A stretch of DNA of 64,000 nt from Isoetes taiwanensis (taxonomy: Eukaryota > Streptophyta > Lycopodiopsida > Isoetales > Isoetaceae). Made by a program: the position numbers and the translations under genes. The notes beneath the pieces are model-generated. The model had not been told where the DNA came from. It saw only the letters and a program-made list of their open reading frames with translations, and did no database searches. How positions within the stretch are numbered: the first letter of the stretch is position 1; each line of letters opens with the position of its first letter. Of the stretch, positions 11,680 through 23,879 are shown piece after piece. The DNA is taken from the NCBI GenBank assembly GCA_021234155.1, contig JAJEKV010000054.1:1901468-1965467 (forward strand), read 5' to 3'.

Positions 11680-12420
11680 AAAGGGACTTCTAACAATGAA
11701 AATATTCAGAAATATGCAGATAATACATTCTTATTTATCAAAATGGAGCGATCGTCCATCTAAAACAACCAATCTATCTTTAGAACTTTGGCAGACGCTC
11801 GAGCCCAAGATTCTAGCTCGAAACCGCTCATGCCCTGAGTTGCGAGTATCTTTCCCCTACTTATTATGTCTAAAGAGATCCCCTTTGCTCTATAAATGCC
11901 AGTGAGCTCTAGTCCAATATTATTGATAAATTTAGCAAGAAGGTTGATCTTTTAAATAGCAAGTATTTATCCAAGAAAAGAAGGGCCACCATTGTCAACT
12001 CTCTTATCTCCTCCTCTTATGTCTATCAGTCTTCTATATTGATTGCTCCTAAGAAAGTAACCTCTAAACTTCAAGAAATCATTGGGAGATTTATAGCAAG
12101 TGGAGGCAATAACAAATGATAGAATTTAGTTTTTATAAGAGGGCTAGGAGAAACAAGGAGTTGTTCTTGCTGCCAAATATATTTGTCCGGCAGGTCATGG
12201 GCTCATCATGCACCATGTTTCCATCCTAATCAGGCACTTATCCCTCCATTCCATCTTTTTGGATGGAGGACTATAAGGATGTCTTTCCCTACTAGTTTAT
12301 TCTTTAATTTCATTGTCTCTAACAATATGAGAAAGTGGATCAAGGCTTGGAAAATTGTTAGACATGTGTATTTTTGGAAAGAGGATTTATTTAAAGATCA
12401 GACCATTTTCTAAAATCCCT
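11680..12420 (+). pseudogene. L1-type LINE reverse transcriptase fragment
   Basis: The plus strand reads QYADNTFLFIKME near 11712-11750, a decayed form of the YADD motif block of non-LTR reverse transcriptases. Further pieces resemble the region after the catalytic domain, including YQSSILIAPKKVTSKLQEI near 12025 and KWIKAWKIVRHVYFWKEDLF near 12330. Frames are broken many times. This LINE differs from the pentanucleotide-tail LINE family elsewhere in the window. Confidence 0.5.
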
Positions 12421-12861
12421 CTCTAATTCTAAACAACCATAAGATGTGACTTGCCATTGATTTTCAATAATGCAGAAAATGGGCTGACTTAAGGAAGTCT
12501 CATAATTCTCATCTATTTAATGATCATAGCTTCATTGAATTTCCTAATTCCTCTTTGATTTAAAAGCAGACAGGGAGAACCTCTATCAAGCTATCAGACA
12601 TACTTTGATAGAAGAAGCACGACATCAATAGCAAACTCAATAGCAGAGAGATGCATTAGTAACTTAAGTTTCCTTGAGACTCTTTCATCAATCCTAAAAT
12701 CAAAGCTTTCATTTTTTCAAAGATTGTTTATGGCTCGAATGGACCCTTGAGCTAAGTGTCAAAATGAATTTCAGATCCCTGGCCTCTCTTCCATAACCTT
12801 GGAAGATATTTTCTTCCCTGACCACCACTTAGATTAGAGAATATATATTTCCTTTGGAGAA
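12421..12861. other. Unassigned AT-rich sequence
   Basis: Possibly the tail of the L1-type fragment, but I see no motif that supports it, and no poly-A or target duplication was found. Confidence 0.3.
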
Positions 12862-14595
12862 AAAAAACCCCCACCGGAAAAAATCTTAGCGGTAATAAGT
12901 CTATAGGACAATTCAATCTTTGCCTTTGGAGGACATAGCTGAAGTCGTGTATCTAACCTCCTGAAGGTATGATCCCAACAAACCCATGGAACTCGTGTCC
13001 AACAGCACATGCAGTGGCTAGTCAGACATAACTAACTGAATGTATTGTGCTCGGATATGATTGAATGCTAGACAGGTCTGAAGGGCATGGCATTCATCCT
13101 CAATGGCGCCCTATTGGCAACACTGACAGATCCTGTGTTCATGTGCCTCCTGAGTCCATCGGCATGTCTCAATGCAGAGGCATCATGGTCCCTCTCTCTG
13201 TGTACCTGCATGCGTATATGTGCCTGTACATTCCATCGTGAGAACCACTGAGCTTGCTTATCCTTCCAGCATGCCTTGAGGCGTTGTGGATTTATTGCTA
13301 TGGCCAAAGCAAGATTGGGTAAACGAGAATCACCTATACCAACTACCTTCTGGAAGTAAATGATGTGACGGTCTAGTGTAGCCCTCTGAAGGGGTAGGAA
13401 CCCCATCTCCTGGAGCAAGAACTGAATATAGAACTATGGACTTTACCCATGCTCGTGCTAAGAAGGCCTTCTGTACCTGTTCCAGGTCATTCTGGATGGC
13501 GAGAGATATCACCAAACCCAACATCTCTGCCCCATACAGGAGAATCGGCTCGACCAAGGCCCTAACAGGTGTGACTGTTGACCCCAGGCATGCAGCTCTG
13601 CCTTGTGGATGTTACTCTGCATGGCATATAATGCTTTCCACCCTGCTATGACGTGCAACCTGATGGAAGCATCCCAGTGCATGATAGCAGGAAACTCGAT
13701 CCCCAAATACTTGTAGATCGAAGCCACCTCCACATTTTGTCCCCAGTAAGTGAAGGAGGGGGCCTTGGCTGACGAGAGGATGAAACAAGCAAAACTCTAG
13801 TTTTAACTCGCATGCCAGTGAATCGACAGAAAGTTCTAGAGCATCCAGGTGACACTGTATGTCTTCTGCAATGTAGGCCAAGAGGTCCGTTTCGTCAGCG
13901 TATATGAGTTGCCGAATTATGTGGTGCATGAGTTGAGCGCCCGCCCATCTGTACTCAGCAAGCCAATCTTCCAGCTGATCAATATAAAGGCCAACGCGGC
14001 GTTGGGGAGAGGGGTCAACCCGGCGCACACCAATCCGGGCTGACGGCGGCTGTCACGATGGTGTGAGACGACCTGAGCATGCCTCATATAGTCGGTATAT
14101 TGCATTTTACAAGTCGACAGGAGTTTCTAGTTGCCTCAATCTGTCCCACAACTTGTCCCGGGGTACTATGTCGAAAGCCTTTGCGAAATCCACAAAACAA
14201 TAATACAGGTTTTGCCAGCGATTTTTGTTATCCTCAATCAGTGTTCGCAAGGTGAAAATATGGTATATGGTGGAATGTCTAGACCGAAGGCTGTCTATGT
14301 CAGAGCACACACCTCTACATCTTCCATTCATATCGTCAGACGTTGCTCAAGGATGCTAGCCAATAATTTTGCAAAGAGGGAGCTGACTATGATTATGCGA
14401 TAGTTAGCTGGGCTGTGAGAGTCACATGCCTTGTATATGGGAACAACTCTACTAGTCATCCACTGTAGGGGGGAAGCCTTCTTGCAATGCTTTATTGAAT
14501 AATGCTGTGAGGATAGGCAACATCAGAGGCCCAGCCCATTTGAGATGAGAATCTCTGCCTGCTTGCCATCGAATCTATTGCCTTTCCATTAGCTA
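12862..14595 (-). pseudogene. 5'-truncated LINE (pentanucleotide-tail family), reverse transcriptase and C-terminus
   Basis: On the minus strand the order is LANGKAIDS-like RT start (14590), RSRHSTIYHIFTLRTLIEDN and FVDFAKAFDIVPRDKLWDRL (about 14250-14130), GLYIDQLEDWL and LIYADETDL (about 13980-13880), and a C-terminal basic and Cys/His region (13420-13070). It matches the plus-strand copy at 30.7-32.5 kb block by block. The YADD box reads YADE. Frames are broken and the 5' half (endonuclease) is absent. The 3' UTR with its C-rich hairpin reaches 12862, but no pentanucleotide tail is present. Confidence 0.8.
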
Positions 14596-14596
14596 C

Positions 14597-17352
14597 AAAC
14601 ACGAACATCAGAAGCAAAGAACATAGCCAAAATATCAAACCATTATACAATGGGAAGCTCAGCCAGCCTACATGCAGGCCCTGTTTGCCCAGCCAGCTCA
14701 CATTCTGAGCCCCGTTGGCGGAGTTGGTGGGGGTGAACCTCGTATGCACATACCCTTCCCAGCCCATGTCTGGCGCTAGAGGACCTCTTACCATGGAGAC
14801 ACATAGGTGACGTAGCATCCCTGCCAGGAGAACTACGCCCGGTGTCACAGGGCACAAGAATACTACAAAGAAACGCAGATGAACATCACCAAGTTCAGAT
14901 TTTCAGCCTGTCAGAGTGGCAAAGAAAAGAATAACAAGGAGTGCCACTAAGTCATGTGGTCAAAAGAGCATGCCAGAGCAACCTAGACCACCGAACCTAG
15001 AAGCCCGACCCCAAAGGATCCAAGTACATAATCAAAATACCAAGACAACAGTAGGACAATGCAAAGACCATAGCATGTGGTGTGCATTAGATATTTACTA
15101 TACATGTGTCTACATCCCTTGATATTCTCCTGCAATATCGAAGTAGCCTGTCCAAAGATCCGGTGTAAATCCGATACTTATACACTTCATTAGCAATTCT
15201 AACACTTATGTACCTCCTTAGGATTCCCAACACTTATACCCAAACGACTATTTACCCCATAAGGAAGTCACCCTTATATTAAATATGTAGCAAAATAATA
15301 GGGGGTTCCAGGAGGATTTGATATGGATGTAAAAATAACAATTCCTGAAACCATAGACCATATATCCTTAAAACAATTGAATAAGTTGTTATGAGAAAAA
15401 ACATAGATTCAAGATAAAAAAATGATGACATTAGCTCGCTGGGCATATTAGTTAACGTAGTCTTACTAGGACATTGAGTTATTTTGATAGAGATTCGAGC
15501 CTCCATATTGCATATTCTAACATCTTAGGCAAAGCCGTATAGAGGTTCGATATTCCCTCAAAACCTTAGGCGAAATCTTATTTCATATTTCAAAATCATA
15601 GAATAGAATAGAATAGAATAGAATAGAATAGAATAGAATAGAATAGAATAGGCGCCTCCAATCATAAATGACTATAAGCGAAACGAGAGGTTCCCAGAGG
15701 CCCCACCATACGATCTGAGTCGTAGAATTGATGAATCCGGTCCAGGATACACCTCGTTTAGAATATAGCTCACCAACTTACATGTAATTTCCTTGTTGTG
15801 CGGCCCATGGTCGCAACCCATCCCAGTCGAATTATCTAACTCCACAATTATATCAGTTGATGGCGTGCCCTTGCCTCACGCTATAAGGTAGCAACTTTCC
15901 AACATTATTCAATTACGGCACTCTTAGATAAGGCCTTACTATTTCTATATTAAAATTCCACTTCCTTTTAATTTAATGGCACAAGTAATGCGGAGCCTTA
16001 AAATTACACCTTCCAATCATAATATCCATATGGTTCCCGACCGCAACTGCTTGTAACTTCTCCCAACTGATCCCTAGGCTAGGTCCCATCTCCAGGGGCC
16101 AAGAATTAACCATTCCAGGAGTTCTAAAATTATTACTCTTTAATTACACTTATACTTTATTATATGTTTTTCCAAAGCAATACAATTTATTACATATTCC
16201 GGCCCTGGTGTTCTTCCAATCACTTGCAACTTGCCAGGACTTACTCGATGGATGGCGTGCGCTAGACCCATACACCTTATACTTCTATATTTCACTTATG
16301 GGCTCCTTGTATATTTATTTGTCATTGAATAACATTTGTCAACAATAGGCAAACACGACAGAAAGAGAGAGAGCAAATAAACAGGAAAAACCAACAGACG
16401 TCATCACTGGAGGAGATCTTTTTCAGATCGATCTTGCCACTCTGAAGCCGCCCATGAAGAATTGTCACTGCTCAGGCCCAACTTGGCTCTCTGCAAGCAA
16501 CTTCGACTACTCTAAAGCCCAAATCGGCCCTTTCCAAATAGATCCTTGGCCAAATCTCCTTTGCCATTTCAATCCCGATCCTACCAATTCGCCTTTTGAA
16601 GTATTTCTAGAAATCAACTACTCTAGGAAGAAGCTTCTATATCAATTTTGGTCTGATTCTGATGGATTTCAGTCTGTTTTGGTCTTGTTGGGTCGCTTTG
16701 CAGTGCTGCCAAATGGCCATGCCAACCTATAATTTAACCAAATTAGTTCTTGATTCATCTAAAACAGCCCCTTACCAAGTGATTCGGCCCTTTTGCAACT
16801 CAAATCGACCTGTTCTAGATCATAACCAAGACGAATTTTATTGCAATCCAAACTCTTGCTGTAGCTCATAACTTCCCAATTAGATTCCTCCTGCATCAAT
16901 TTCGGCTTACTACAGGCCCTTTAAGGATAATTACCATGCAGTTTACAATGCTTCCCAATCTACAGAGATAATTTTTAAGCCTTACAATTCTACTTGCCAG
17001 CATCTAGATTAGCTTCTATTCCATCTTTCTTACCTCTGGATATTTCTGAATGCCATACTTTCTCAAACATACATAGCCAAACCTTCTTATCAATTCATGC
17101 ATAAATCCAATGATAGCAGCCCATGTACCTCAGATTAACTCAGCAAAACCCCACCTGATAAGGAGAACGATCTGATGTCATCTCTTCAAGCTCTTGCCTC
17201 CACAGCTTGGATGCAATCCTCCTCCTGGTGCCTCCTCGGCCTCCTCCTCGGCACCACAGAGCTCCCAAAACCCTCTCTCGCAATAAAAATCCCTTTTGTA
17301 AACCCATGCACAAATATGTATATTAGACTGTCAAGTGGCCAGGACCGTGACA
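14597..17352 (-). mobile_element. 3' LTR (truncated) of a minus-strand LTR element
   Basis: This segment matches 18108-19460 plus 20352-20441 plus 24237-25161 in the same order, so the two are a repeat pair. On the minus strand it begins TGTCACGGTCCTGGCC at 17352, directly after a purine tract, as an LTR should. It lacks the part matching 17659-18108 because the sequence switches to a LINE fragment at about 14596. Relative to its partner it carries about 290 extra bases (15265-15555) and a pure GAATA array (15599-15651). Confidence 0.6.
15599..15651 (+). repeat. (GAATA)n array, tail-only LINE insertion candidate
   Basis: About ten GAATA units lie between ..AAAATCATA and GGCGCC... The paralogous LTR at 18768-18776 reads straight through this junction without the array. 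The unit is the reverse complement of the TTCTA tail found on the LINEs here, so this may be a LINE insertion reduced to its tail. Confidence 0.85.
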
Positions 17353-17365
17353 GTCTCCCCTTCTA
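17353..17365 (-). other. Polypurine tract
   Basis: On the minus strand TAGAAGGGGAGAC directly precedes the LTR start TGTCACGG. Twenty bases upstream lies GACCCATGAGGACATGGGTT, the kind of segment seen before the purine tract in plant gypsy elements. Confidence 0.6.
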
Positions 17366-17642
17366 AAAATTAACCCATGTCCTCATGGGTCGATCACAGA
17401 TCTAAGCACTTGTCGAATCCATCGGAACCATCATGATCATATACACCAAAGTTATACAAGGAAAACTGTACGTCTATATCGTTGAAAGTTACTTCTATTG
17501 CTTACATGGAGAATTCTTCCTTAGCACCCTCATGCTAACCACCTCTAGATACTGCTCCTCTCTCTGAGGATACCATCTCCTGATAAACTATCAGCATCAC
17601 AATGGCACAACACAACAAGCCAACTCCCAAAGATCCAACATT
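17366..17642 (-). other. Very short internal region of the minus-strand LTR element
   Basis: Only about 280 bases separate the purine tract from the primer site. No gag or pol sequence is present, so the element is a non-autonomous or internally deleted derivative. Confidence 0.5.
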
Positions 17643-17654
17643 GCTATGATACCA
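17643..17654 (-). other. Primer binding site (tRNA-Met-i type)
   Basis: On the minus strand TGGTATCATAGC matches the canonical TGGTATCAGAGC at 11 of 12 positions. It lies a few bases after the inferred end of the 5' LTR and fixes the element's orientation. Confidence 0.65.
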
Positions 17655-19472
17655 ACAGTGGCGAGCTTGCCGAGTTGATCCTCCTGACAACTCGTGATCT
17701 TGTCAAAACTTAAGGCTAGATTTATATTGGTGTGAATTTAGGTGAAGAATTAAACCTTCCTCTTGTATAGTTGAAATTACACACTCAAAACTCAATGAGC
17801 AAATACTTGAGATCTCATTATAATCACACAACATTAACATCCAAAGAAATCTATATTCTCAGTAGTTACAACATCCACGTTTAACAACTCAACCCTAGAA
17901 GCTTCTCGCTCATCCATTAGCCACAACCGCGCTGGTGCCATCGCCTTGCTCTTTCACTGCACATGCACTCACTGGGGTTAGTCCTCGTGACTAAGTGGGG
18001 ATCCATGGCTGCCTCTCTGGAAATCTTGGATAAGCACAAACACAGACGAAAACTCCTACGTGAGTACAGTGCTAAGAGAATGACAACATAATCCAATGAA
18101 ATACCAAACAAGAACATCAGAAGCAAAGAACATAGCCAAAATACCAAACCATCATGACACATAGCTCTGGAACAATGGGACGCTCAGCCAGCCTACATGC
18201 AGGCCCTGTTAACAGAGAAATGCCTAGCCAGCTCACATTCCAAGCCCCGTTGGCGGAGTTGGTGAGGTGAACCTCGTATGCGCATACCCTTCCCAGCCCA
18301 CGTCTGGCGCTGGAGGATCTCTTACCATGGAGTCACGGAGGTGACGTAGCATCCCTGCCAGGAGAATTACGCCCGGTGTCACAGAGCACAAGAATACCAC
18401 AAAGAAGCATGAGCATGAGCATGAGCATGCCGGAGCAATCTAGGCCACCGAACCCAGAAGCCCAACCCCGGAGGATCCAAGTACATAATCAAAATACCAA
18501 GACAACAGTAGGATAATGCAAAGACCATAGCATATGATGTGCACTAGATATTTACTATACATGTGTCTACATCCCTTGATATTCCCCTGCAATATCGAAG
18601 TAGCATGTCCAAAGATCCGGTGTAAGTCCAATACTTAGACACTTCATTAGCAATTCTAGCACTTATGCACCTCCTTAGGATTCCCAACACTTACACCCAA
18701 ACGACTAACTCCCCCATAAGGAATCTTTAAGCGAAATCGTATTTCATATTTCAAAATCATAGGCGCCTTTAATCATAAATGACTATAATCGAAACGAGAG
18801 GTGCCCAGAGGCCATGATCTGAGTCGTAGAATTGATGAATCCAATGACTGTGGTAGTCCATGATGCACCTCGTTTAGAATATAGCTTACCAACTTACATG
18901 TAATTTCCTTATCGGGCGGCCCATGGTCGCAACCCATTCCAATCGAATTATCTAACTCCACAATTATATCAGTTGATGGCGTGCCCTTGCCTCACGCTAC
19001 AAGGTAGCAACTTTCCAACATTATTCAATTAAGGCACTCTTAGCTAAGATCTTACTATTTCTATATTAAAATTCCACTTCCTTTTAATTTAATGGCACAA
19101 ATAATGCGGAGCCTTAAAATTACACTTATCCATATGGTTTCTGACCGCAACTGGTTGTAACTTCTGCCAACTGATCCCTAGGCTAGGTCCCATCTCCAGG
19201 AGCCAAGAATTAACCATTTTAGGAGTTCTAAAATTATTACTCTTTCATTACACTTATACTTTATTACATGTTTTTCCAAAGCAATACAATTTCTTACATA
19301 TTCCGGCCCCGGTGTTCTTCCAATCACCTGCAACTTGCCAGGACTTACTCGATGGATGGCATGCGCTAGATCCATGCACTTTATACTTCTATATTTCACT
19401 TATAGATGACTTGTATATTTATTTGTCATTGAATAACATTTGTCAATAATAGGCAAACGTGACATAAAGAGA

Positions 19473-20290
19473 GAATAGAATAGAATAGAATAGGTTTTTA
19501 GCGTCCACGGAGACCAATTGGCCTATGGGACCCAAACAAAGAGAGAGCAGCAAGCATATTACTGACAGAATTAAAAAACCCCCGCCCCGAAGGGTTTTCG
19601 AGGGAAAAACCTTAGCAGTAATAAACCTGCTGGCACACTGTACAATTGCATAGGACAGTTCAATACCGCCCCGTAGGACACAAACGAGTCCGTGCATCCA
19701 TAACCTCCTGGAGGTACGACCCCAACAAACCCACTGACGCCGTAGTCAATAACTGATGCAACGGCTGGCCAGGCACTAGTAATCGAACATATCGCTCTCG
19801 GATATGGGCAAATGCTGGGCAGATCTGGAGGGCATGACATTTATCCTCAATCGCGCCCTGGTGGCAACACTGGCAAAGCCTTTGCTCTCGTGCTTCCCGA
19901 GCCCAACGCCATGTTTCAATGCGGAGGCGATGTGCCCCCGTGCGAATGGAAGCTATAAGTCTGCGCTTCTTCATGGGTAGCTCGATGTATAAGTACTGGT
20001 GTGGGCCTCTTGTGAGCCTAGGATTGACTTGCTGCTGATAGTGTGCCAGCTTAACATGCGTCAGAGCCTCTGCATCCCACAGCTTGCGAAGAAAAGTAGC
20101 ATCAAGGTATAGTTTAAGTGCCTCGCGATCTTTCTTTATCCTTACCTGGACGCATCTGTTTGCCTGCACACCCCAGCGTGAGAACCACTAAGCTTGCTTG
20201 TCTTTCCAGCAGGATTTCAGGCGTTGGGGACCCATTGCCGTGGCCAAAGCAAGGCGGGGCAAGCGTGTATCAGCCATAGCGACCACCTTA
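19473..20290 (-). mobile_element. 5'-truncated LINE with (GAATA)n tail
   Basis: On the minus strand the order is the C-terminal coding region, a 3' UTR with a CCCTTCGGGGCGGGGG hairpin, the conserved end GGTCTCCGTGGACGCTAAAA, and a TTCTA-type pentanucleotide tail (plus strand GAATA, 19473-19494). The insertion splits the host LTR at a point where the paralogue near 16367 is continuous (AGAGAG / GAGCAAAT). Most of the reverse transcriptase and all the endonuclease are missing. Confidence 0.75.
19660..20230 (-). CDS. LINE ORF2 C-terminal domain (partial)
   Basis: A minus-strand frame open for about 190 codons encodes the end of a LINE polyprotein. It contains RTGAHRLRIETWRWA followed by a Cys/His cluster CQCCHQGAIEDKCHALQIC (near 19880-19820), the zf-RVT-like motif common at the C-terminus of plant LINE reverse transcriptases. 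The same block appears in the LINEs near 28350-28480 and, degraded, near 32330-32450. The reverse transcriptase catalytic domain is not present, so this is a truncated copy. Confidence 0.7.
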
Positions 20291-20306
20291 GAGCAAATTA
20301 AACAGG

Positions 20307-20358
20307 AAGGAAGGAAGGAAGGAAGGAAGTATATTTTAACGTCCACGGAGGCCAAACC
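20307..20358 (-). mobile_element. Tail-only LINE insertion with tetranucleotide tail
   Basis: Relative to the paralogous LTR (..GAGCAAATAAACAGG then AAAAACCAACAGACG near 16370-16400) this copy has about 50 extra bases. On the minus strand they read GGCCTCCGTGGACGTTAAAA followed by a run of CTTC units. The first part matches the last ~24 bases of the LINE 3' end, so it seems to be a LINE insertion truncated almost to its tail, with a different microsatellite. Confidence 0.5.
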
Positions 20359-20441
20359 AACAGACGTTATCACTGGAATAGATCTTTTTCAGATCGATCT
20401 TGCCACTGTGAAGCCGCTCATGAAGAATTGTCACTGCTCAG

Positions 20442-20800
20442 TGTTAACCACCTAGTGGTTAACATTGTGCATGCACATGTTAGGTGCATGCACATGTTAG
20501 GTGTCAGTGGTGGCAGACTGACACTTGGCATGATTAAGTTAACATAAGTGTAGGGATTAGATTTAGTTAGATGTACGGCTCAGATTTGCGGTCTACACTA
20601 TATTAGACCGGAGCCTCTTCAGATGTACTCAGGTTTGATCTCATATTTGGAGAGCCTCACTTGGCCACGTTCCCTTCATTCTTTGTACATATTTCTTTGT
20701 CTTGTTCTTGTTTTGTGATCATGAGCATGGCAGCTTTGTAGCATCCGTGATCATGGACTGCGGCTTTGCGCAGGTGTAGGCCAAGAACTCACAACTAACA
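20442..20800 (+). repeat. 5' LTR of the nested element
   Basis: It begins with a palindrome: GTTAACCAC, CTA, GTGGTTAAC (20443-20463). A 17-bp direct repeat GTGCATGCACATGTTAG follows twice (20467-20500). It ends ...AACTAACA just before the primer site. Confidence 0.93.
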
Positions 20801-20823
20801 TTGGCGCCAATTATGCCGGGTTC
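20801..20823 (+). other. Primer binding site, TTGGCGCC type
   Basis: TTGGCGCC at the LTR edge, then ..GCCGGGTTCG, resembles the primer sites complementary to tRNAs ending in GGCGCCA (such as tRNA-Asp). The middle part does not match well. Confidence 0.5.
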
Positions 20824-23800
20824 GCTTCGTGATCACCTTCTTAAGCCTTCTTTGTTTTTTCTTTGTTGTCTTTCTTTGCTCTTATCCTAATCAGTTCTTG
20901 AATACTTCTTGTACACTACTCTAAACCCTTCAATCCCTTTATTTGGCCCAACCAGTTGTTGAAATGGTCCGGCTGGAGGCCTCTTTGTCAATCAATTCCT
21001 TAGCACTTAGTTTGGTTATGAAAATCATTTTCAAAAACTCTGTTTTTCATGCGGCAAAAAGGAGTTTTCTGATGGGGATTTACGAAGTGGTGATAGCACT
21101 CCTCTCTGCAAGATTTCAGAAAAATCAAAAGGTTGATCCTCTTTTATCTTCTCTCTGCTGAAAAATTGTCAAAATATCATGATCTTTTTCATTATCCTCT
21201 GTTTTTCTCTCAGTTTTTATCAGATTCGTGCTTTTGCACACCAAAAATATTCTCTATCATTTCTTCTTCAGTTTAATTACAGAGGGCCAGCACTCGGCTA
21301 GCCCCCTTTGAGCCCATATATTCAAGTTCTGGCTGCTTAGTTTCAAGGTTTTCTTCTGCAATCTTCAAAGCCAGTATTTTGTCTCCATAGCTCCTGCACA
21401 TACACGAGTTCCAGAAGTTTTTTGAGCTTATAAATTACCACAGATACCCACAGAGTTGGTGCAGATTCAAGCAACTCTGATGCCGGATTTTTCATCAGCT
21501 ATTACCTCGTTTCATTTCCACCTGCATAGAACCCACTGAATCACACAGATCTTCTAAGTTGCTGAAGCTCTATTAAGTTCACCAGTCCAGTTCCGGCATG
21601 GCTATCATTCTGCACAGGGAAAAAATTAAGCATACTATATTTTTTTTATAAAAAATGGTTTGGCTATTTTTCAAAATGTTACAGTATTTTATGATATACA
21701 TTTGGCTAAAGTTATTATTATTGTTACATTTATATGTATTTGGACTTGGCGAAACTTTTAAATTATGTACTATAAACTTTTACTTGGCTATTTTTTCTAA
21801 CTGAAAAAAAAAAAAAATATATATTAAATTTTGTAACTATAGATATATTGTACTGCAATTACAAATAATAATCAACAATCAAGGAAAAAAAACTTTTCAC
21901 AGAAGTTCACAACATAGCTTATAACATCCATAGTCTGAATGCATTTAATGCAACAACACCTTCTACGTGATCAAATTGCACTTGTCTCTAACCCTTGAAG
22001 GAAGACGTTATGCAATCAACTCGGGCATCTAGAGGGATATTGGTCATCTCTTACAATTCTTTTTTGAAAATGCATATGTGGTATATGTAATAGAAATTCA
22101 AAGTTTGAAAAACTACTATCACTGATGCTGGTAGATGGGGATGTGTCAAAGTCTATAATAAGAATTTATTTTCATTTGGCTATTAATGATTTAATATATA
22201 AATATTGTAACATAAAGAAAGGCTAATCCCTTTTTCTTTAAGAAAAATGGGGAAAATAGTTTGGCTAATCCTAAAAAAATAATGGAGTACTTGTTTGAAC
22301 TATGGCTATTTTTTATTTTTTTAAAAGAAATCCCCCTTCATAAAATTCGCCGCAAAAATTGTCTTAGACCCCCTAAAAAATCGCCATTTGGCTATTAATA
22401 GCCACTAATTTTTTCCATGATTCTGCACTCTGTTTTCTGCAGCAAAACATGTGAGGAGAAGGATGTTCTTCAAGTATTTCGGCCTTAAATTCGTCTACCT
22501 TCTTCTTGATTTCTTTCAGAGGGCCAGCACCTGGGCTAGCCCCCATCCATATGTTCTAGCATGTACCGGTTGCAAATCCAGCAAGCTCATCTTCAGTGGA
22601 TCTTTGAAGCAATAGATCGGTTTTCTTAAAGCTGTCCTGTAAACACGTAAACATTTTTATCAGTCAAAGCGGGCTTCTATTCGAAAATCTTTATGGGTCA
22701 GCTATTTTATCTCTCCAAGCCAGCACGTCTCAGGTCAGATTTCTTCAGGCTCCTTACTCTGTGCTATCTGCAAAAAGAAGCAAATGATTTCATCAGTTAA
22801 GAGGATTCGAACATCCTTGAGAAGCAAAGTCTAATATCCACCACTGTGCGCATTCCTTCATGGCTCATCCATCTCTTCAAAGTAGCAGCCACTATTTCCC
22901 CTCGGCATCATTCTACCTGGCAGCACCGCTTTCTGCAAACAAATGGCTCTGTTCTCGCACATCCGGCCAGTTTCTATCTATAGAAGCTACAATTTCGGCA
23001 TCCTATCCGAATTTACCTTCTGCATGTGCATTTCAAGCCACATATTTCGCTCCATTTGCCACCAAACAACAAGATAGCACCGCCATAGCCGGCTGTTTGT
23101 ATTTTTGGCCTCACGCTCTGTTTTCATAATTATTGGTTGATAACGGGCCATGCCGCATTTTTTGGTCCACGCTCACGCTTCTTTCCACGGCCCACGGCCA
23201 CGCTTCTTTCCACGGCCCACGGCCACGCTAGTTATACCCAAAACCCACGCTGACGCTATTAAGTCCACGCCACACTTCACGGTCCACGCCAAGCCAAAGC
23301 CACGGTCCTCATTCCATGCTCACGCCCACGGCCACGGGCCACGGGCCACGCCAAGCATTTTAACTGGCTGATAACAGGTCACGCTTAGCCCACGGGCCAG
23401 GCTCACGCTGACGCCCAGGGCCACAATATGCCAACCCACGCCAAAGCCACGCTCTTTGTTCAACGCCCACGCTTCAATACACGCTTTCCATGGCTGATAA
23501 TTCAACGCCCACGCTTCAGTACACGCTTTCCATGGCTGATAAAGGGGTTTGCTTTTATGGTGTTTACACTTTTAAAGACCCCTATAATTGTTTTTAAGCA
23601 ACATTTTGGGCCCTATTTGTTAAATGGACTTACCCATAATATAAGGGGATGGTCTTAATGTTTTTTTTGGCCCAAAGTTCCTATGATCTATGTTCTGCAT
23701 CAACATTCCTTCGGATCCTCTTCGTCATCAATGCCTTCATGAAGATCTTTTACGGTGACACAACCCAACCATTACCATTATTTTCGCCCCTAAATTTTTG

Positions 23801-23870
23801 GCACCATGTTGTAATTGTCGGACTTGTCTTATAAAAGTCTGTACATGTTTTCGTGCTAAAAACTTTTAGG
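20824..23870 (+). other. Non-coding internal region of the nested LTR element
   Basis: No gag, protease or reverse transcriptase is visible. There is an AT-rich part (21600-22450) where TTTGGCTA-like words recur at least seven times. A segment GAGGGCCAGCAC..GGCTAGCCCCC occurs twice (about 21283 and 22519). A C-rich part (23155-23545) is built from CCACGC and CCACGG words, including a 42-bp unit repeated at 23459-23500 and 23501-23542. The region may serve only packaging or template functions. Confidence 0.7.
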
Positions 23871-23879
23871 AGGAGGCAG

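Noticed and set aside
20281-20340. CRISPR-like short repeats (AAGG units)
   Set aside because: Simple tetranucleotide repeat without spacers; eukaryotic nuclear DNA.
22860-23371. Proline/serine/His-rich ORFs inside the nested LTR element
   Set aside because: Frames follow C-rich simple repeats (CCACGC words) and lack gag motifs.
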